Assembly (NCBI GenBank): GCA_948474755.1
Contig: CAOLHI010001142.1
Location: 364,567 to 428,566 of the forward strand
Direction of reading: 5' to 3'
From: Ctenosaura bakeri
Taxonomy: Eukaryota; Chordata; Lepidosauria; Squamata; Iguanidae
DNA: 64,000 nucleotides
Shown here: piece by piece, positions 1 through 11,772 of the stretch
Numbering within the stretch: position 1 is the stretch's first letter
How the letters are laid out: each line of letters starts with the position of its first letter
The notes under the pieces: generated by a model
What the model was told of the DNA's origin: nothing
The model's input: only the letters and a program-made list of their open reading frames with translations
The model's database searches: none
Program-made: the position numbers and the translations under genes

Positions 1-763
1 TGCTGTTCCATGAGCATTGCATACACAACCATCTTGCTGTATTCCTTGCCTTTCCATTCCCATATAAGCATGTCGCTTTAAGGTATTATTAATGCACACA
101 CTTTCTTTTTCCTAGAAAAGAATGAGCCCATTAGTTAAACAATGAATGTGCAATGGGAGATCTAGTGTTCCAACTTTCTGTACAATTCATAGAATGTTTC
201 AGTTTTGACCACTGAGTTCTGGAAGTCATGAACAAGTCTTTTAAGGAAAGATGGACAAGTCCTTTAAGGTTCACCTAGGGACTCTCACTTTGACAGAAGT
301 TGAGTAGTGCTGTGGCAACAAATTAATGGTAAAATATAAACTGAATGGGATATAGAGCAATGTTCTGCAGTATTTTTTTGCAGTAAGGGAGGAAAGTGTT
401 TCAAAGTCACCATGTGAAGCTGATATGTGAACAGCAATGTGGGGGAACAGCAATGTGGGGGAAGTGTTAAATTAGAATAGCCCCAGGCATCCTACCAAAT
501 CTACACATAAGAGACATCTTAAGAGGGCTTCTAAGATTCTCCACAGTTATCTTTGAGGACTAAAGGACAAACTACATTTGACATTCAATATGTAGCCTGC
601 AGCTGTTTCTCTCCTTTTTCTTGAGGCTGATGGGATTTGTTTTCCCAATGCTTCTAACCATGTGTGTGGGGTGGGTGGGTATTGTGGCTGGGAAAAGAAG
701 AAATTACTCTCACTCCCTTCTTGTTGCAGTCTTCTTAAGGACCATATCCCACTATACTTGTTA
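1..763. other. Unique AT-rich DNA, no gene seen
   Basis: No repeat family or exon is recognised here. The short open frames lack coding character and have no plausible splice context. A small local duplication (gaacagcaatgtgggg, twice in a row) lies near 430-463. Confidence 0.5.
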
Positions 764-990
764 AATGTGTGTGTATGCACCTTCAAATCACCTTTCGACT
801 TATGGCAACCCTACAGACTTCACAGAGTTTGCTTTGGCAAGTAATCCTCAGAGGTGGTTTTGCCAATTCCTTCCTCTCAAATATAGCACCTGGTATTTGT
901 TGGTGGTCTCTTGTCCAATTGCTAACAAGGGTTGACCCTGCTTAGCTTCCAAAATCAGACAGGATCTAGCGCCTTTAGGGTATTTAGACC
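764..990 (-). mobile_element. 5S-rRNA-derived SINE (5S-Sauria type)
   Basis: Read on the minus strand, the first ~100 bases (990 to ~893) resemble vertebrate 5S rRNA: the block around gcttagcttccaaaatcaga is the 5S internal promoter region. The body and tail match the tRNA-type SINEs seen elsewhere in the window (gacttatggcaaccct, then ccttcaaatcacc), ending in a GT/CA-rich tail at 764-780. The head is 5S-derived and the tail is BovB-like, a combination known in lizards. It is a degenerate, non-coding retroposon. Confidence 0.7.
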
Positions 991-1297
991 TCTTAATTAT
1001 GTAAAGAAAATTATGGAAATGTAGCCACAGGTTACATATTAAATGTCAAATGTAGTTTGTCTGAGGATGTCAGGAAAAAATTGCTTATCCCATTCAGATG
1101 GCCATTAGATGATGAGGAAGCCAGTAAGTGGTAAATGCAAATAGTGCATGGCAGAGGGCTGGGCTGCACCCCCTTAAACTAGCCTGCTGTTTTCACATAT
1201 GCCAAATGACTCTGTTCCATTGTTCCAAACACTGAAGGAAGATTCAGCTGTCTGTTCAGCTTCTGTACATAAAAAAGCAACATTCTGTGTTAGCTTC
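991..1297. other. Unique DNA, no feature seen
   Basis: Roughly 300 bases of low-complexity-poor, AT-rich sequence. I recognise no repeat and no exon. Confidence 0.5.
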
Positions 1298-1467
1298 AGC
1301 CATTTCCACACTAGAGTGTTATAGTGCTATTATCCACTTTCAACATCCTATGGAATCTTGGGGTTTCCTGGAGCCTTTGGGCCCCTCCCTAAACTGCAAA
1401 CCCCAGGATTCCATAGGATGTAGAAAATGGAATAATAGCATTATAACCGTCTAGTGCAGAAATGGCC
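1298..1467. mobile_element. Short Harbinger-like MITE, internally deleted
   Basis: The terminal inverted repeats are gccatttccacactag at the left and ctagtgcagaaatggcc at the right. Inside are the family's paired blocks (catcctatggaat with ggggttt; aaaccccaggattccat). At 170 bp it lacks about 30 bp of the centre of longer copies. No clear target duplication survives here; the family assignment rests on better copies elsewhere in the window. Confidence 0.8.
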
Positions 1468-2289
1468 AAACTTTACTAGGAGCACTGAGACCAGCTTTAG
1501 ATTCAGGCTTCTTGTCCACCTGAGAATTCCATCATTATCATCACCACCAAACCGGAACATCAGAAACATTGTTCAGAAAAGTATCTCCTAGTGGCCATGT
1601 TTATTATGGGATTCTAGGAGCTAAAGTCCAAAAAGTATCTATTGCAAGCAAGTAGAAGATATGAAGAAAGAGGAAAAGGAGGAAGACTGGAAAGCCTTCC
1701 TTGCATTTTGGCAGGAGTGTGAGGTTTTGCTCCTAACTGCTGCTGCTGTCTGAGAAGGGAAGCCCTCACAACAAAGCCAAGTTTACTTCTCCATCTTACA
1801 ATTCTGCAAAAGCAGAAAATGAGTCTCGCTGAACAGGAAGCACAGTAAGTGCACCAAAATTAGAAAGAGACTTCTACTACTGTGCACGCAAAATCTCAGT
1901 GTTCTGCTGCTGAAGTGATAACGTTGCTATGGAAATAACCTTAATTACTGCATAGTGAGTAGTAAGTTCTGTGCAGAAGAATCTTGGCAAGACATCTTCA
2001 CTTTTAAACTTACAAAGGTTCTTTCCCCTCTCATTATATACTTTATACAACTGCATGGATGATTCTCGAAACAACCTCTGTGAGGCAAATGACCCACATT
2101 ATGGTAGCTACAGTGAGGTATACAGCAGCTTGCTGTTTTAAGTATAGTTCCATTTTTCAAAGAGATTCCATTCCTTACCACCAATTACCATCACAATTGC
2201 TTGAATGCCTGGGGACATCTCCAGTTGGTCCAGGGGCCAACTTTTTGTCTCTGGGACTCTGAAGGGCCCATACAGACTTCCAATGATGC

Positions 2290-2322
<33 letters not shown>

Positions 2323-2424
2323 CCAACCCAACAACAAGGAGGATTTGAAAGTCCATTTTTGGTTGTAAATAACATGTATTTTTAAAAACATTAATTAGTA
2401 CGGCTGGTGGATGGAGAGTCTGCA
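1468..2424. other. Unique DNA with an AAAAC-rich patch
   Basis: No exon or known repeat is seen. An imperfect AAAAC/AAAC run lies at about 2294-2325. Frames on the minus strand across 2138-2425 are opened by this low-complexity run and look non-coding. Confidence 0.5.
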
Positions 2425-2636
2425 AACCTAAATATTAGGAAGAACTTCCTGTCAGTAAAAGCAGTTTGACAGTGGAATACGCTGCCCCGGAGTGTGGTAG
2501 AGTCTCCTTCTTTGGAGGTTTATGAATAAAGGCTGAATGGCCATCTGTCCAGAATACTTTGACTGTGTGCTTCTTCATAGCAGGGAGATAGATTGGATGG
2601 CTCATATGGTCACTTCCAGCTCTATGATTCTCTGTT
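2425..2636 (+). mobile_element. CR1 LINE 3' end
   Basis: The sequence aatattaggaagaacttcct, then a block ending in ttccagctctatgattctct, is the end of the CR1 reverse-transcriptase frame and its 3' untranslated tail. It ends in the ATTCT-type terminus typical of CR1. Only the last ~210 bases are present, as usual for 5'-truncated CR1 copies. Confidence 0.75.
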
Positions 2637-2767
2637 TCCAAAGGGAAACTGCTGCTGTTGCTGAAGGCTCCCAAGAGAAACAATTCACCATTTTTGACAA
2701 AAAGGAAGTCTTGGGAAATCCAGAGTGTGTTTGGGGTATAAATGAAGCCTCACAGTCAAACTTGGAC

Positions 2768-2963
2768 TGTTGTTCTTGTGTGCCTTCAAATTATTTCTGA
2801 CTTACGATGACTCGAAGATGAACCTGTCACAGGGCCTTCTGGGGCTGAGAGTACATGACTCACCCAGCATCACCCAGTGGGTTTCCATGGCCGAGCGGGG
2901 AATCAAACCCTGGTCTCCAGAATCCTGGTCCAATGCTCAAAATACCACACCACACTGGGTCTC
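2768..2963 (-). mobile_element. tRNA-derived SINE (Sauria type), near full length
   Basis: On the minus strand it opens with a tRNA-like head. The B-box area reads, on the plus strand, ggggaatcaaaccctggtct, and the A-box area lies near ataccacaccacactggg. The body (cacccagtgggtttccatgg) and a tail near tgtgccttcaaattatttct follow. This tail resembles the BovB 3' end, consistent with BovB-driven retroposition. Confidence 0.75.
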
Positions 2964-2969
2964 AAAAAT

Positions 2970-4438
2970 TTAGCTACCTGATATAATGGATGGATGGGGT
3001 TGTATTTAAAAACCTGAGGGACACACACTATAATTGTTAAATTAATTAGCTAAAGGTTTAATTGACTGATTTGCTGAAAGCCACATTTAATGTAAATATA
3101 TGGGGCTCTGAGTTATGGGTACAGATGTCTACAGCTGAATGCTTCTTTTGTTCTGGATAAGAACACCTTGCCTTCTAACAATCAGCCCACATAGATTATT
3201 GTTTTAATACATATTCTGCCAAGATACATAATAACAGTAATGTTTTCTACTGCCTTTCAAGATGTTGCAGAGAAGCAAGCAATCCCAAAACTTCAGCGTT
3301 CATCCTGTAATATTTTGTGCATTTGCCATCAGCTTAATGCCATCCTCCCTTGTAATTATTTATTGTTCATTTCATTTATAGCCCACTTTCCTACAGTATG
3401 AGTGCTCAAAGTGGCATGCAAAGTAAATAATTATATAAATATATGACAAAAATGTAAATATTTAATCATTTTGTCTTAATACCAGCATCAGCAAATTAAG
3501 AGAGTTTAAAACCCATCTTTAAAAAGGAAGGGCAGAAGCCCCTTGCTTTACCCCAGATGGCCATTTCAAAGTTGTGGTGCCAAAAGGGCCTGGCCATTGT
3601 GTTTCCAGTGTTACCAAGACAGAAAGCAGCAGCTCTGTATCAAGACTTATAGTTAACAGTAGGTCATACAGAAGAATGCAATCTCTGGGTTGGAATAGGG
3701 ATGGAAAGAATCTTCAAAAAAATATGAAAAATTGTTGAAAACAGAAACCCAAATGAGAAGAATCCTGGACTGATTACTATTTTCAAGGTGTGGGATTTAC
3801 TCTGTGCAAAATTCACATGTGGTTGCTTTTCACAGACAATAGCATTTTCTATACATTTCTGTATAGAACTATTATAAAGTAATATTATTTTCTATCCAGA
3901 AAAGATGCTTCCTGCACTGAAAATCTACTTTCATGTAAATCAACCATGCACAAATTTTGCACACAATACATCTTCAGTAACACCATCTTCTACATCGGAA
4001 TCAGCGTTTTCTGTGCAAGAAATCATATTTCTACACAGATGCTATTTTCTGCACAAAACAACCACGAGCAAATTGTGAATAGACTTTGAAAATTTTATGA
4101 TTTTTGAAGACATTCTCCACAATAAGAATAAATTGGTAAAATTACTTATTACTTCCATCAAGAAGAAAATTACTAAAGAATCAGTCCTGAATCATGAAAG
4201 GCATTATGTGTACTCAGCAAGCTTCCTGTCTACTGAAAAGCCTTCAGTGGAAACATGTGGGTAGCTATAGGTGAGAAAAGTCAGTATTTTGGGCCTCCAG
4301 CCTCCATAATCCCCCTGCTAGCATGGACACTAGGCATGTTATTTAGGAGTTTGGGGAGCTGGAGTCCAAAAAATGTAAATTTACCTGAGCTTTGGGTAGC
4401 ATCCACAGGCATGGGATGTAACGTAGGGGCATTGTTGT
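2970..4438. other. Unique AT-rich DNA
   Basis: No exon is seen. A short stretch near 3345-3440 resembles the tail of a tRNA-type SINE or LINE (atttatagcccactttcc). 4270-4370 resembles a decayed 'ggagctggagtccaaa' hAT-type MITE. Both are too worn to classify with confidence. Confidence 0.4.
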
Positions 4439-4481
4439 TCTCTCTCTCTCTCTTTCTCACACACACACACACACACACACC
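4439..4481. repeat. (TC)n-(AC)n compound microsatellite
   Basis: About 20 bases of TC repeats run directly into about 22 bases of AC repeats. Confidence 0.95.
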
Positions 4482-4789
4482 ATGAAATGTTAATTGCATG
4501 ACAAGAAATATACCCTAAGCGATCAGTTTCTATCACCTACCAGAATATTCCATTGTTATTTTTCCCTCACATCAATCAAGTTGTCAGATCTGAAGGCCAA
4601 TGTATATTTAAAAACTATATGCAACCAAAAAATGGAGTTAGCAATCAAAGTTATTTTGGCAAATTAAAATAGCATTTGCTCAATGAAAAAAAAGTCCATG
4701 TTATTATATAATCTTAGGTAGAACAGTTCTAAGATAAGCCATTAAAAAGTTGATTTAAAGTAAAATCCCCCAATGTGTTTTGATGTTAG

Positions 4790-5010
4790 TTTCTTCACTG
4801 AATCCAAAGGGTGCTCATCAATGGCTGCTTTTCATCCTGGAGAGAAGTGATAAGTGGGATGCCACAGGGTTTTGTCCTGAGCCCAGTGCTATTCAACATC
4901 TTCATCAATGACTTGGATGATGGAATAGAGAGCATGCTAACCAAATTTGCAGATGAATAAAATTGGGAGGGGTTGCTAATACACCAGAGGACAGGATCAA
5001 AATTCAAAAT
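4790..5010 (+). mobile_element. CR1 LINE, left part (reverse transcriptase core)
   Basis: Translation gives a [16 protein letters not shown] block and then a FADE position with a stop just after it, where an active reverse transcriptase has FADD. The catalytic box is therefore mutated and the copy is dead. The frame resumes at 5475, after a solo LTR: removing the insert and one AAAAT restores the continuous CR1 reading (IQNDLNR). It is 5'-truncated. Confidence 0.85.
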
Positions 5011-5469
5011 TGTTGGGAAATATTAAAATTGAGAGATTGGTAGGTTTTCCAACAAGGAGAGCATTCAGTAAATGCACAAATAGAAGCTGAACAGATTACC
5101 AGCCCCACTTTGATCACTCCACCTCAGACACATTTAATCTAGCTCAAAATAAAACACAAACAGTTTGGTTAAAGGTATGTAAAAAGGATTTACTCACATA
5201 ATCTTGTGCAAAATTTACACAGGTTCAAATTCTTGAAGAAAGATAAGAAGAAAAATAAGCAGTCACACACTTACAGGGAAGCACGCTTGCTAGAGGAACG
5301 AAGAGCACGTGTTTGCTGGGAAGCAGAAGAACAAAAGGGGAAGAGTTCATTCAAAGGAAAGTGGGTGTTGACCAAACAACAGGAAGTTTACTCTAGGCAG
5401 TCCCCTCTATGCCTACAGTAAACTGACTAGCCAATTAAATTAAGCATGCAAAGGATGTCATGCCCAACA
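5011..5469. mobile_element. Solo LTR inserted in the CR1 LINE
   Basis: The segment starts TGTTGGG and ends CCCAACA, the short inverted ends of an LTR. It is flanked by a perfect 5-bp direct repeat AAAAT (5006-5010 and 5470-5474). It is 459 bp long with no coding frame of interest, so it is a solo LTR left by recombination between two LTRs. Orientation is uncertain; the minus strand looks more LTR-like. A 5-bp duplication fits Gypsy-type elements but does not exclude other LTR classes. Confidence 0.85.
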
Positions 5470-5474
5470 AAAAT

Positions 5475-6288
5475 GACCTTAACAGATCGGAGAGCTGGGC
5501 CAAAGCTAACAAAATGAATTTCAACAGAGAAAAATGCTAGGTCCTAAACTTAGGCAGAAAAAATTGAATGCACAAATATAGAATGGGGGACACGTGGCTG
5601 GATAACAGTACATGTCAAGGGATCTAGGAGTCTTAGTGGACCACAAGCTGAACATGAGTCAGCAGTGTGATGTGGCAGCCAAGAAAGCCAACACAATTCT
5701 TGGTTGCATCAATAGAAATATGGTGTCTAGATGAAGGGAGGTAATAGTACCACTCTATTCTGCTTTGATTAGACTTCATTTGGAATACTGTGTCCAGTTC
5801 TGGGCACCTCATTTCAAGAAGGATATCGACAAACTGGAGAGTGTTCGGAGGAGGGTGACCAATATGGTGAAAAGTCTAGAAGCCATGCCCTATGAGGAGC
5901 GGTTTAGGGATCTGGGTATGTTTAGTCTGCAGAAGAGATGGTTAAGAGGTGACATGATAGCTGTTTTTAAATATTTGAAGGGATGTCATGTCGAGGAGGG
6001 AGCCGGCCTGTTTTCCGCTGCTCCAGAGACTAGGACAAGGAGCAATGGATTCAAGCTGCAGGAAAGGAGATTCCACCTGAACCTCAGGAAGAACTTCTTG
6101 ATGATTAGAGCCATCCAGCAGTGGAATATGCTGACTCAGAGAGTGGTGGGGTCTCCTTCTTTGAAGTTTTTTAAGCAGAGTCTGGATAGCCATCTGTCAG
6201 GAGTGCTTTGATGTGGGTTCCTGCATAGCAGAGGGTTGGACTGGATGGCCCTTTTGGTCTCTTCCAACTCTGTGATTCTATGATTCTA
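5475..6288 (+). mobile_element. CR1 LINE, right part with 3' terminus
   Basis: This continues the CR1 copy interrupted by the LTR. A 148-residue frame (5765-6211) carries the familiar C-terminal CR1 blocks LEYCVQFWAPHFKKDIDKLE, MFSLQKRWLRGDM and a terminal FKQSLDSHL. The element ends in tccaactctgtgattctatgattct at 6262-6288, the CR1-type ATTCTATG terminus. Upstream stops and frameshifts show it is a pseudogene. No function is expected. Confidence 0.9.
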
Positions 6289-7900
6289 CATATTTGTTTC
6301 ATAGCTGGACAGCTTATACCCAGAAATGCAGATACGGGAACTTGACTGAGCAAAATTAAAGGTTTAAGCAAAATGAGCAACTTGGGATTTTTTTTTTTTT
6401 TAAGAGGAAAAACAGGCTTCACCCAAGGCTAGTTTCTCATACTTTTATTTATTTGCTAAAGGCAGTAAAAGGAGCACATGTAGTGTCGAAGACAATTAGA
6501 TTCTAAGTGAATGATATGAAAACATTTGATTCTTACCACAATCTACATTTTACACTTCACCAGACTCAAGAAGTAAAACCAGCTGTTTTTCCAGCATGAT
6601 CAGATGTTTTGCCTGCAAGGGTTCATGCTGGAGTATTGCTCGATGAATTGGTTCTGCTCCCAACAAAGAAATCATTTAATTTCATTCCCAATTGCCTGCT
6701 TTCAATTTAATCGCAACACTTATGCTGGCATAGAGAAGAATCAGACACAGGACATCTGAAGCTTCTTTATGCTGTTGCCCTTTTTCCATATGAAAGTTGC
6801 CTTTTCTTCAGTTGGAATTTACCTAAAAATGTGACAATCCCTTTTACAGATCTCACTGTAATGTTGATACAGTAGCACGTGTTCCCACTTTAACATTCCT
6901 ATACTGCCATCTTTTCACTCTTTCCTCTATGGAGGTGTAGGGAAGTTTGGGATATGCACTGTGGCCTTCCTCCATACACAAATATATCAGAAGTGTATGA
7001 TTGTGCCATTTATTTATTTATTTCCCTTTTTACACATCAGGAAATGGAGTGGAACTTTGCTCTTCCATTGAATGCACTGGGACATATATATTATATTAAT
7101 GCAGTATATTTCCTCCTTTACTTGAGTTCGTATGTACGTGTGTTTTGGCTGCACACCTATAACCATTAAAAAAAACTATCCATAAAGGTTGGTAGACTGG
7201 AATCTGGTGCTGTGGTAGGGCACAGTTCTTTTTAAAACGCCAAAAGTTTTTAAATAAAAAAAATGAAAGAGAGAAAGAACACAAGATAGATCACCTAACT
7301 ATGGAAGGAGGGGAAAAACAAAAGGGAGGAAGAGAAGGAGAATGGAAGGAAATCACAGAAACCACACTGAAAGATAAATAGGTACTTGGTCCTTTTGAGA
7401 CTGTGCTCTTTTATTTACATTTAAAACAAAAGAGGAATGAGAATAAATTAGAGCATCACAGCAGTGCAGGGCTTTCCCACCCATGGGGGAATACAGGCTA
7501 CCACCAGCATAAGCCATCCTCTGGATTCCTTGTCTGCCTCCCCAGCTAGGAAAAAAAAACTGGGAAGGTGCCACTGCAGACAAAGGGCAAAGCACCCAAC
7601 ACCCATCCACCCTATGCCATTTAGCACTTAGCACTTCACAGTGAAAATCAATTAATAAAACTTGCATGTAACAGAAAGTGGGGGTAATTATAATATAAGA
7701 CTGCCAGGGCTAAGTAGCTGGTTGTTTCTGGAGAGAAAATAAGTGGGTTTTCAACAAGAGACAAACAGGAGAACCACAATATCCCCTATTCAAGGCTGTG
7801 ACACTTCCAAAGTATTCCACTAGAGATGCTTGTAGGAGTAAGCCTCTGGAAATGACCTCGGCCACAAACAAACAATTATTTCACACCCAATTTACATTAT
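6289..7900. other. Unique AT-rich DNA
   Basis: No exon is recognised. Poly-T/A runs occur at about 6389-6402 and 7256-7263, with an AG-rich stretch at 7262-7345. The minus-strand frame at 7353-7667 has no recognisable domain. Confidence 0.5.
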
Positions 7901-8102
7901 GGGCCTTTCCTCACTACACTGTTACAGTGCTGTTATTCCACTTCCAACATCCTGTGGAATTCTGGGGTGTGTAGTTTACTGAGGCCAAAGAGCTCTCTTG
8001 CTGAGAATTCCAAATGCCCCTCCCTAAACTGCAAACCCCAGAATTCCACAGGATGTTGAAAGCGGAATAATTGCACTATAACAATATGGTGCAGAAATGG
8101 TC
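7901..8102. mobile_element. Harbinger-like MITE, full-length form
   Basis: Left end gggcctttcctcac and right end gtgcagaaatggtc are inverted repeats of each other with a few changes. A TAT direct repeat flanks the element (7898-7900 and 8103-8105). Internal paired blocks gaattctggggt and accccagaattcc make the whole ~200 bp fold back. Non-coding. Confidence 0.85.
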
Positions 8103-8849
8103 TATGATGTCTACAAATCCTCCTTGCTCACCTGGTAAACCCAATTGGATTTTGCAAGCATTGAAAGGAATGCACTCAAACTCTATATGATTCTGACCGC
8201 CTCTCCTCTGCTGATTCATCCTGCTTTGCAAGCCAAGAAGGAGCTAAGTAACCATCAACAAGTCCCTTTCTTACCATCCTGGTGTGTTGGTTTAAATATA
8301 CATGAGGGATGTTAGAAGAATTGCCCTCTCATTAGTATGATTAACAAGAATATTGATTAACTGCTTCCATTGGCATATTATATGACTAACTTCTGGTTTC
8401 TTAACTTCTGTATGAAACTATTATTGTTGAAATTGGGAATACCTTTGTTACATCTGTCACAGGCTTGTTTGTGAACATTATGATAGTTACACACTGCTCC
8501 AGTCACCCAGAAGCTGACAGAAGCATTAGATAAGAAATAACATGTAGTCAGTCTTGAATGGAATGCTAACCTTGCTGATGTACGCTTTCTTCCACTTTCC
8601 TCATCAAGAAAATAGCAAACATGTGAAGCTTGAAGAATAAAATTCCCTTTTGGAGCACTACTGCTAGTGGGTTGGACTGAATACAGTTCTGATTATCAGC
8701 AGGATTCTTTGGCCAAAGAAAACTCTTTGGTGTGTTTTTCTGTATTCATACTTTGCATTCTTTGTTGCTGCTTCAATTCCTACCTGGTTTCAGAGCGCAT
8801 CCCAGCTCCGTGTCCAACTCGTTTGGAAACAGTGGGTACGAGATTTTGT
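8103..8849. other. Unique DNA
   Basis: No exon or known repeat seen. The sequence looks like ordinary non-coding DNA. Confidence 0.45.
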
Positions 8850-9030
8850 TCCATTCATACTGGCATCCTGGTGGAGTACATGCTTTGCATACAGAAGATG
8901 TCAGGTTCAGTCCCTAGCATCTATATATAAAAATCCAGCCTTAAATACCGAGGACTCTTCACCACCCGGTGCTAACAATACTGGACTGAACAGACCAATG
9001 GGTTGAAATTATAAGTCACCTCCTCTGTTT
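8850..9030 (+). mobile_element. tRNA-derived SINE, degenerate
   Basis: A tRNA-like head (tttgcatacagaagatgtca, then ggttcagtccctagcatc as a B-box) is followed by a body with a block near ctggactgaacagaccaatg. Squamate SINEs with a '...gatggaccaatggtctgac' motif share this layout. It is well decayed. Confidence 0.55.
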
Positions 9031-9579
9031 ATAAAACATAGTTCCAACCCCGCCCCTTCCATGGAAAGAAAAGGAAACTTCTTTTGACATAGGACAGAAG
9101 GGGAGAGAATGCTCCAGTAAGGAAAAAAAAATTACAACATTCATGATTGCTGGCAGAAAGTGAACTTTCACACATAATTAGAAGACAATCACAACATTCC
9201 TCTTACACAGGGTGCAAGCCATGGGAGTGGATAAACCTCCTCCAAATACAAATACTGCTCTTACAAATAAAATTTTCCTTCAGTCTCTATATTTCTAGCT
9301 TTGCAGAGACAATGCAAACAGTTCAAACCTAGAATTCTTACACTTGCTGTGCCTGCATTCTCTTGATAACTTCACCTATCCCTTTTCTTTTGATGTCTAA
9401 GCTGTATTTCTAAAAGCTCAAGTGAAGTTTTAAGTCACTGCCATGTTAGAAACTTGGGGACTACTGGGAAATTTCAGTGGCCAGAATTCTTATTTGGGGG
9501 GAAATGCGCTCATCTTGCCCCCTTTAACTACATCCATGCTTTCACATAACTTCTCTTACTTAACGTTGGCAATTAAGTA
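9031..9579. other. Unique DNA
   Basis: AT-rich sequence with poly-A runs; no exon recognised. Confidence 0.45.
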
Positions 9580-9770
9580 AGTTGTCAAAAAGTATCTGGA
9601 GCACAGGTCTCCCAAGGAGGCCTTCCTCTGTGTCCCATCATTGGGAGCAATACATTGTGTGGAAACACAGGAGTGGGCCTTCCCTGCTCTGGCTTCCAAG
9701 TTGTGGAATGCTTATCCCTTGGAGTCCTGATTAGGGCTGAATCTGGCCTCATTTCATTTCCAATAAAATA
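9580..9770 (+). mobile_element. Possible L2-like LINE 3' fragment
   Basis: The stretch aacacaggagtgggccttcc, then a block near ttccaagttgtggaatgc, resembles the 'RAFSVAAPRLWNSLP' end of L2-like LINEs, as in the clearer copy at 14.9 kb. It is short and worn. Confidence 0.35.
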
Positions 9771-9818
9771 CATGACTGCTCAGTGATCATGAATTGGTTC
9801 TGGCCTGCTGGATCCTTG

Positions 9819-10020
9819 GGGTCTTTCCACACAACATTGTTATAGTGCTATTATTCCACTTTCAACACCCTGTGGAATTCTGGGGCTTATAGTTTACTGG
9901 GGCCAAAGAGCTCTCTGGCTGAGAATTCTAAATACCCCTCCCTAAATAGTCAACTCCAGGTTTCCATAGGATGTTGAAAGTGGAGTAATAGCACTATAAC
10001 AGTGTAGTGCGGAAAGGTCC
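9819..10020. mobile_element. Harbinger-like MITE, full-length form
   Basis: Left gggtctttccacac and right gtgcggaaaggtcc are imperfect inverted repeats. The interior has the family blocks (gtggaattctggggc; caggtttccataggatgtt). The flanking triplets TTG and CTG differ by one base. Confidence 0.8.
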
Positions 10021-10224
10021 CTGGTTTTGTCTTCTGTGTGTGTTTGCTCTTTAATTATGTTCAGTGGCTTGTTTAAATTGTTTGCTTACATTCTTTCTTT
10101 TGCTCTTGCTTTTATTGACAATACCCCATCCTGAGATCTCCTAAAAGAGAATGCAGAAATGTTTTAATAAATAATTACAATATTTAAACTAATAAATTAC
10201 AGAACTATAGTCCAAAACATCCCA

Positions 10225-11110
10225 TTAGGAATGGAGTCAGCCAAGGCTGCTTATGATCACCCCCCCCCCATTTAACTTATACACAGAACATATCACACTG
10301 AAAACTGGATTAGGCTTGGAGAAAGGAGGCATGAAAACTTGAGGAAGGTACATCAACAATTTCAGATGCATAGATGACTCCATATTATTAGCAAAATATA
10401 GCAAAGATTTGGAATGACTATTGAGGAAAATCAAGAAAGAAAGGACAAAAGCAGGATTACAGTTCAATAGTAAGAAAACAAAAATAATGACCATAAGTAT
10501 TTACATAACATTAAAACAAATGAAGAAGACATGGAAATAGTTAAAGACTGTCTATTCCTTGACTTATTCATCATCAAAATGGAAACTGCATTCAAGAAAT
10601 TGGAAGAAGACTGGAACTTGGAAGAGCAGCTACGAAGGAACTAGACCAGATCCTTAAGTGTCAAGATATCTGAATACTAAAAGTTAGGATTGTCCATACC
10701 TTCATATTTCCACTTTCAGTGTATGGTCATAAAAGCTGGACAGTCAGGAAAGCCAGATGGAAAATAATCAATTCATTTGAAATGTAGTGCTGAAGGAGAA
10801 TTCTATGCCAAAATGGCCAACAAATAGGTCCCAGAGCAAATCAAGGCTGGACTCACCCTAAAGCCAAACTGACCAAAGTGCGTTTATTGTACTATGGTCA
10901 TATCACGAGACAACATCACTCAGAAAGGACAACAATCTTTGGTAAAGTGAAAGGCATTAGAATAAGAGGAAGGGGGATAAGTTCAATTAAAGAATCTCTG
11001 AGTTGGAAGACCTTAGCAAGGCTGTTATTCACAGGACATCTTGGAGTTGTCTCATTCATAGCATTGACATAAATTGAGGGTAACATGAAGGCAATTAACA
11101 ACAACAATGA
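10225..11110 (+). mobile_element. BovB (RTE) LINE 3' half
   Basis: Broken translations match the RTE/BovB reverse transcriptase: a GVSQGC-L block with an internal stop, LFNLY-like residues after it, INNFRCIDDS where the catalytic YADD should be, and later the SWTVRK-type C-terminal region followed by a GRGISSIKES block. The element ends in gaaggcaattaacaacaaca at 11091-11110, the tail shared with the SINEs in this window. Stops and shifts show it is dead. Confidence 0.8.
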
Positions 11111-11728
11111 AGTGTAAAACATCTGGAAGGTACCATGTTGCTTATCTCTGGAATGGAGTATCAGTCTCTGACCACACAGTTACTGATTTGATTACTGCTT
11201 TACCTACCTGTGTTAAGCATCAATACTATGTAAAATGCCATAAATTCAGCAGAGTTCACAATATAGGCAGAGACTAACCTAAGTGCAAATTGCAATGGAT
11301 TTTTGGAGACTTAAGGGCTGAAATGAGACAATCCAGCAAATGGTAGAAAATAGATAAGACTTCTTGTCACAGGGATAAAGGAGAAATTAATTAGGTGAGT
11401 TTGCCAATACAGTCACTAAGGGCCTGCATACTTTGCACAATTTCTTGGGATTCAGTCAATAGAAAGGATATGTCAAGACACCAGCAATACCCAGAGCCTG
11501 GCTTTTTAAAAATCAAATGAAAGCAGAGCCCTAGGTACTGCTGATGTCAATAAGGTTGTGTACAACTCTAGTAACAGTACTGAAAAGTTGCCCAAAGATT
11601 ACCTATCGTATAATTGTAGGAAATTAAAGCACCAATTCTACTGGAAGTAATTCAAACTTGGAGGTGAAGCAGAAATATACCCCCTGGTGTTTTCTACTCT
11701 TGTCATCTCCTCCTTTCTTTGAGCTCAG
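11111..11728. other. Unique DNA
   Basis: No exon or repeat family is recognised. Confidence 0.45.

Positions 11729-11772
<44 letters not shown>
11729..11772. repeat. (TATC)n microsatellite
   Basis: Eleven near-perfect TATC units in a row. This is a likely length-polymorphic marker. Confidence 0.97.

Noticed and set aside
5765..6211. 148-residue frame as a host gene
   Set aside because: It is the C-terminal part of a CR1 LINE, with CR1's own terminal sequence right after it.
8860..8930. A tRNA gene
   Set aside because: The tRNA-like head continues into a SINE body and lacks a proper acceptor stem, so it is a SINE relic.
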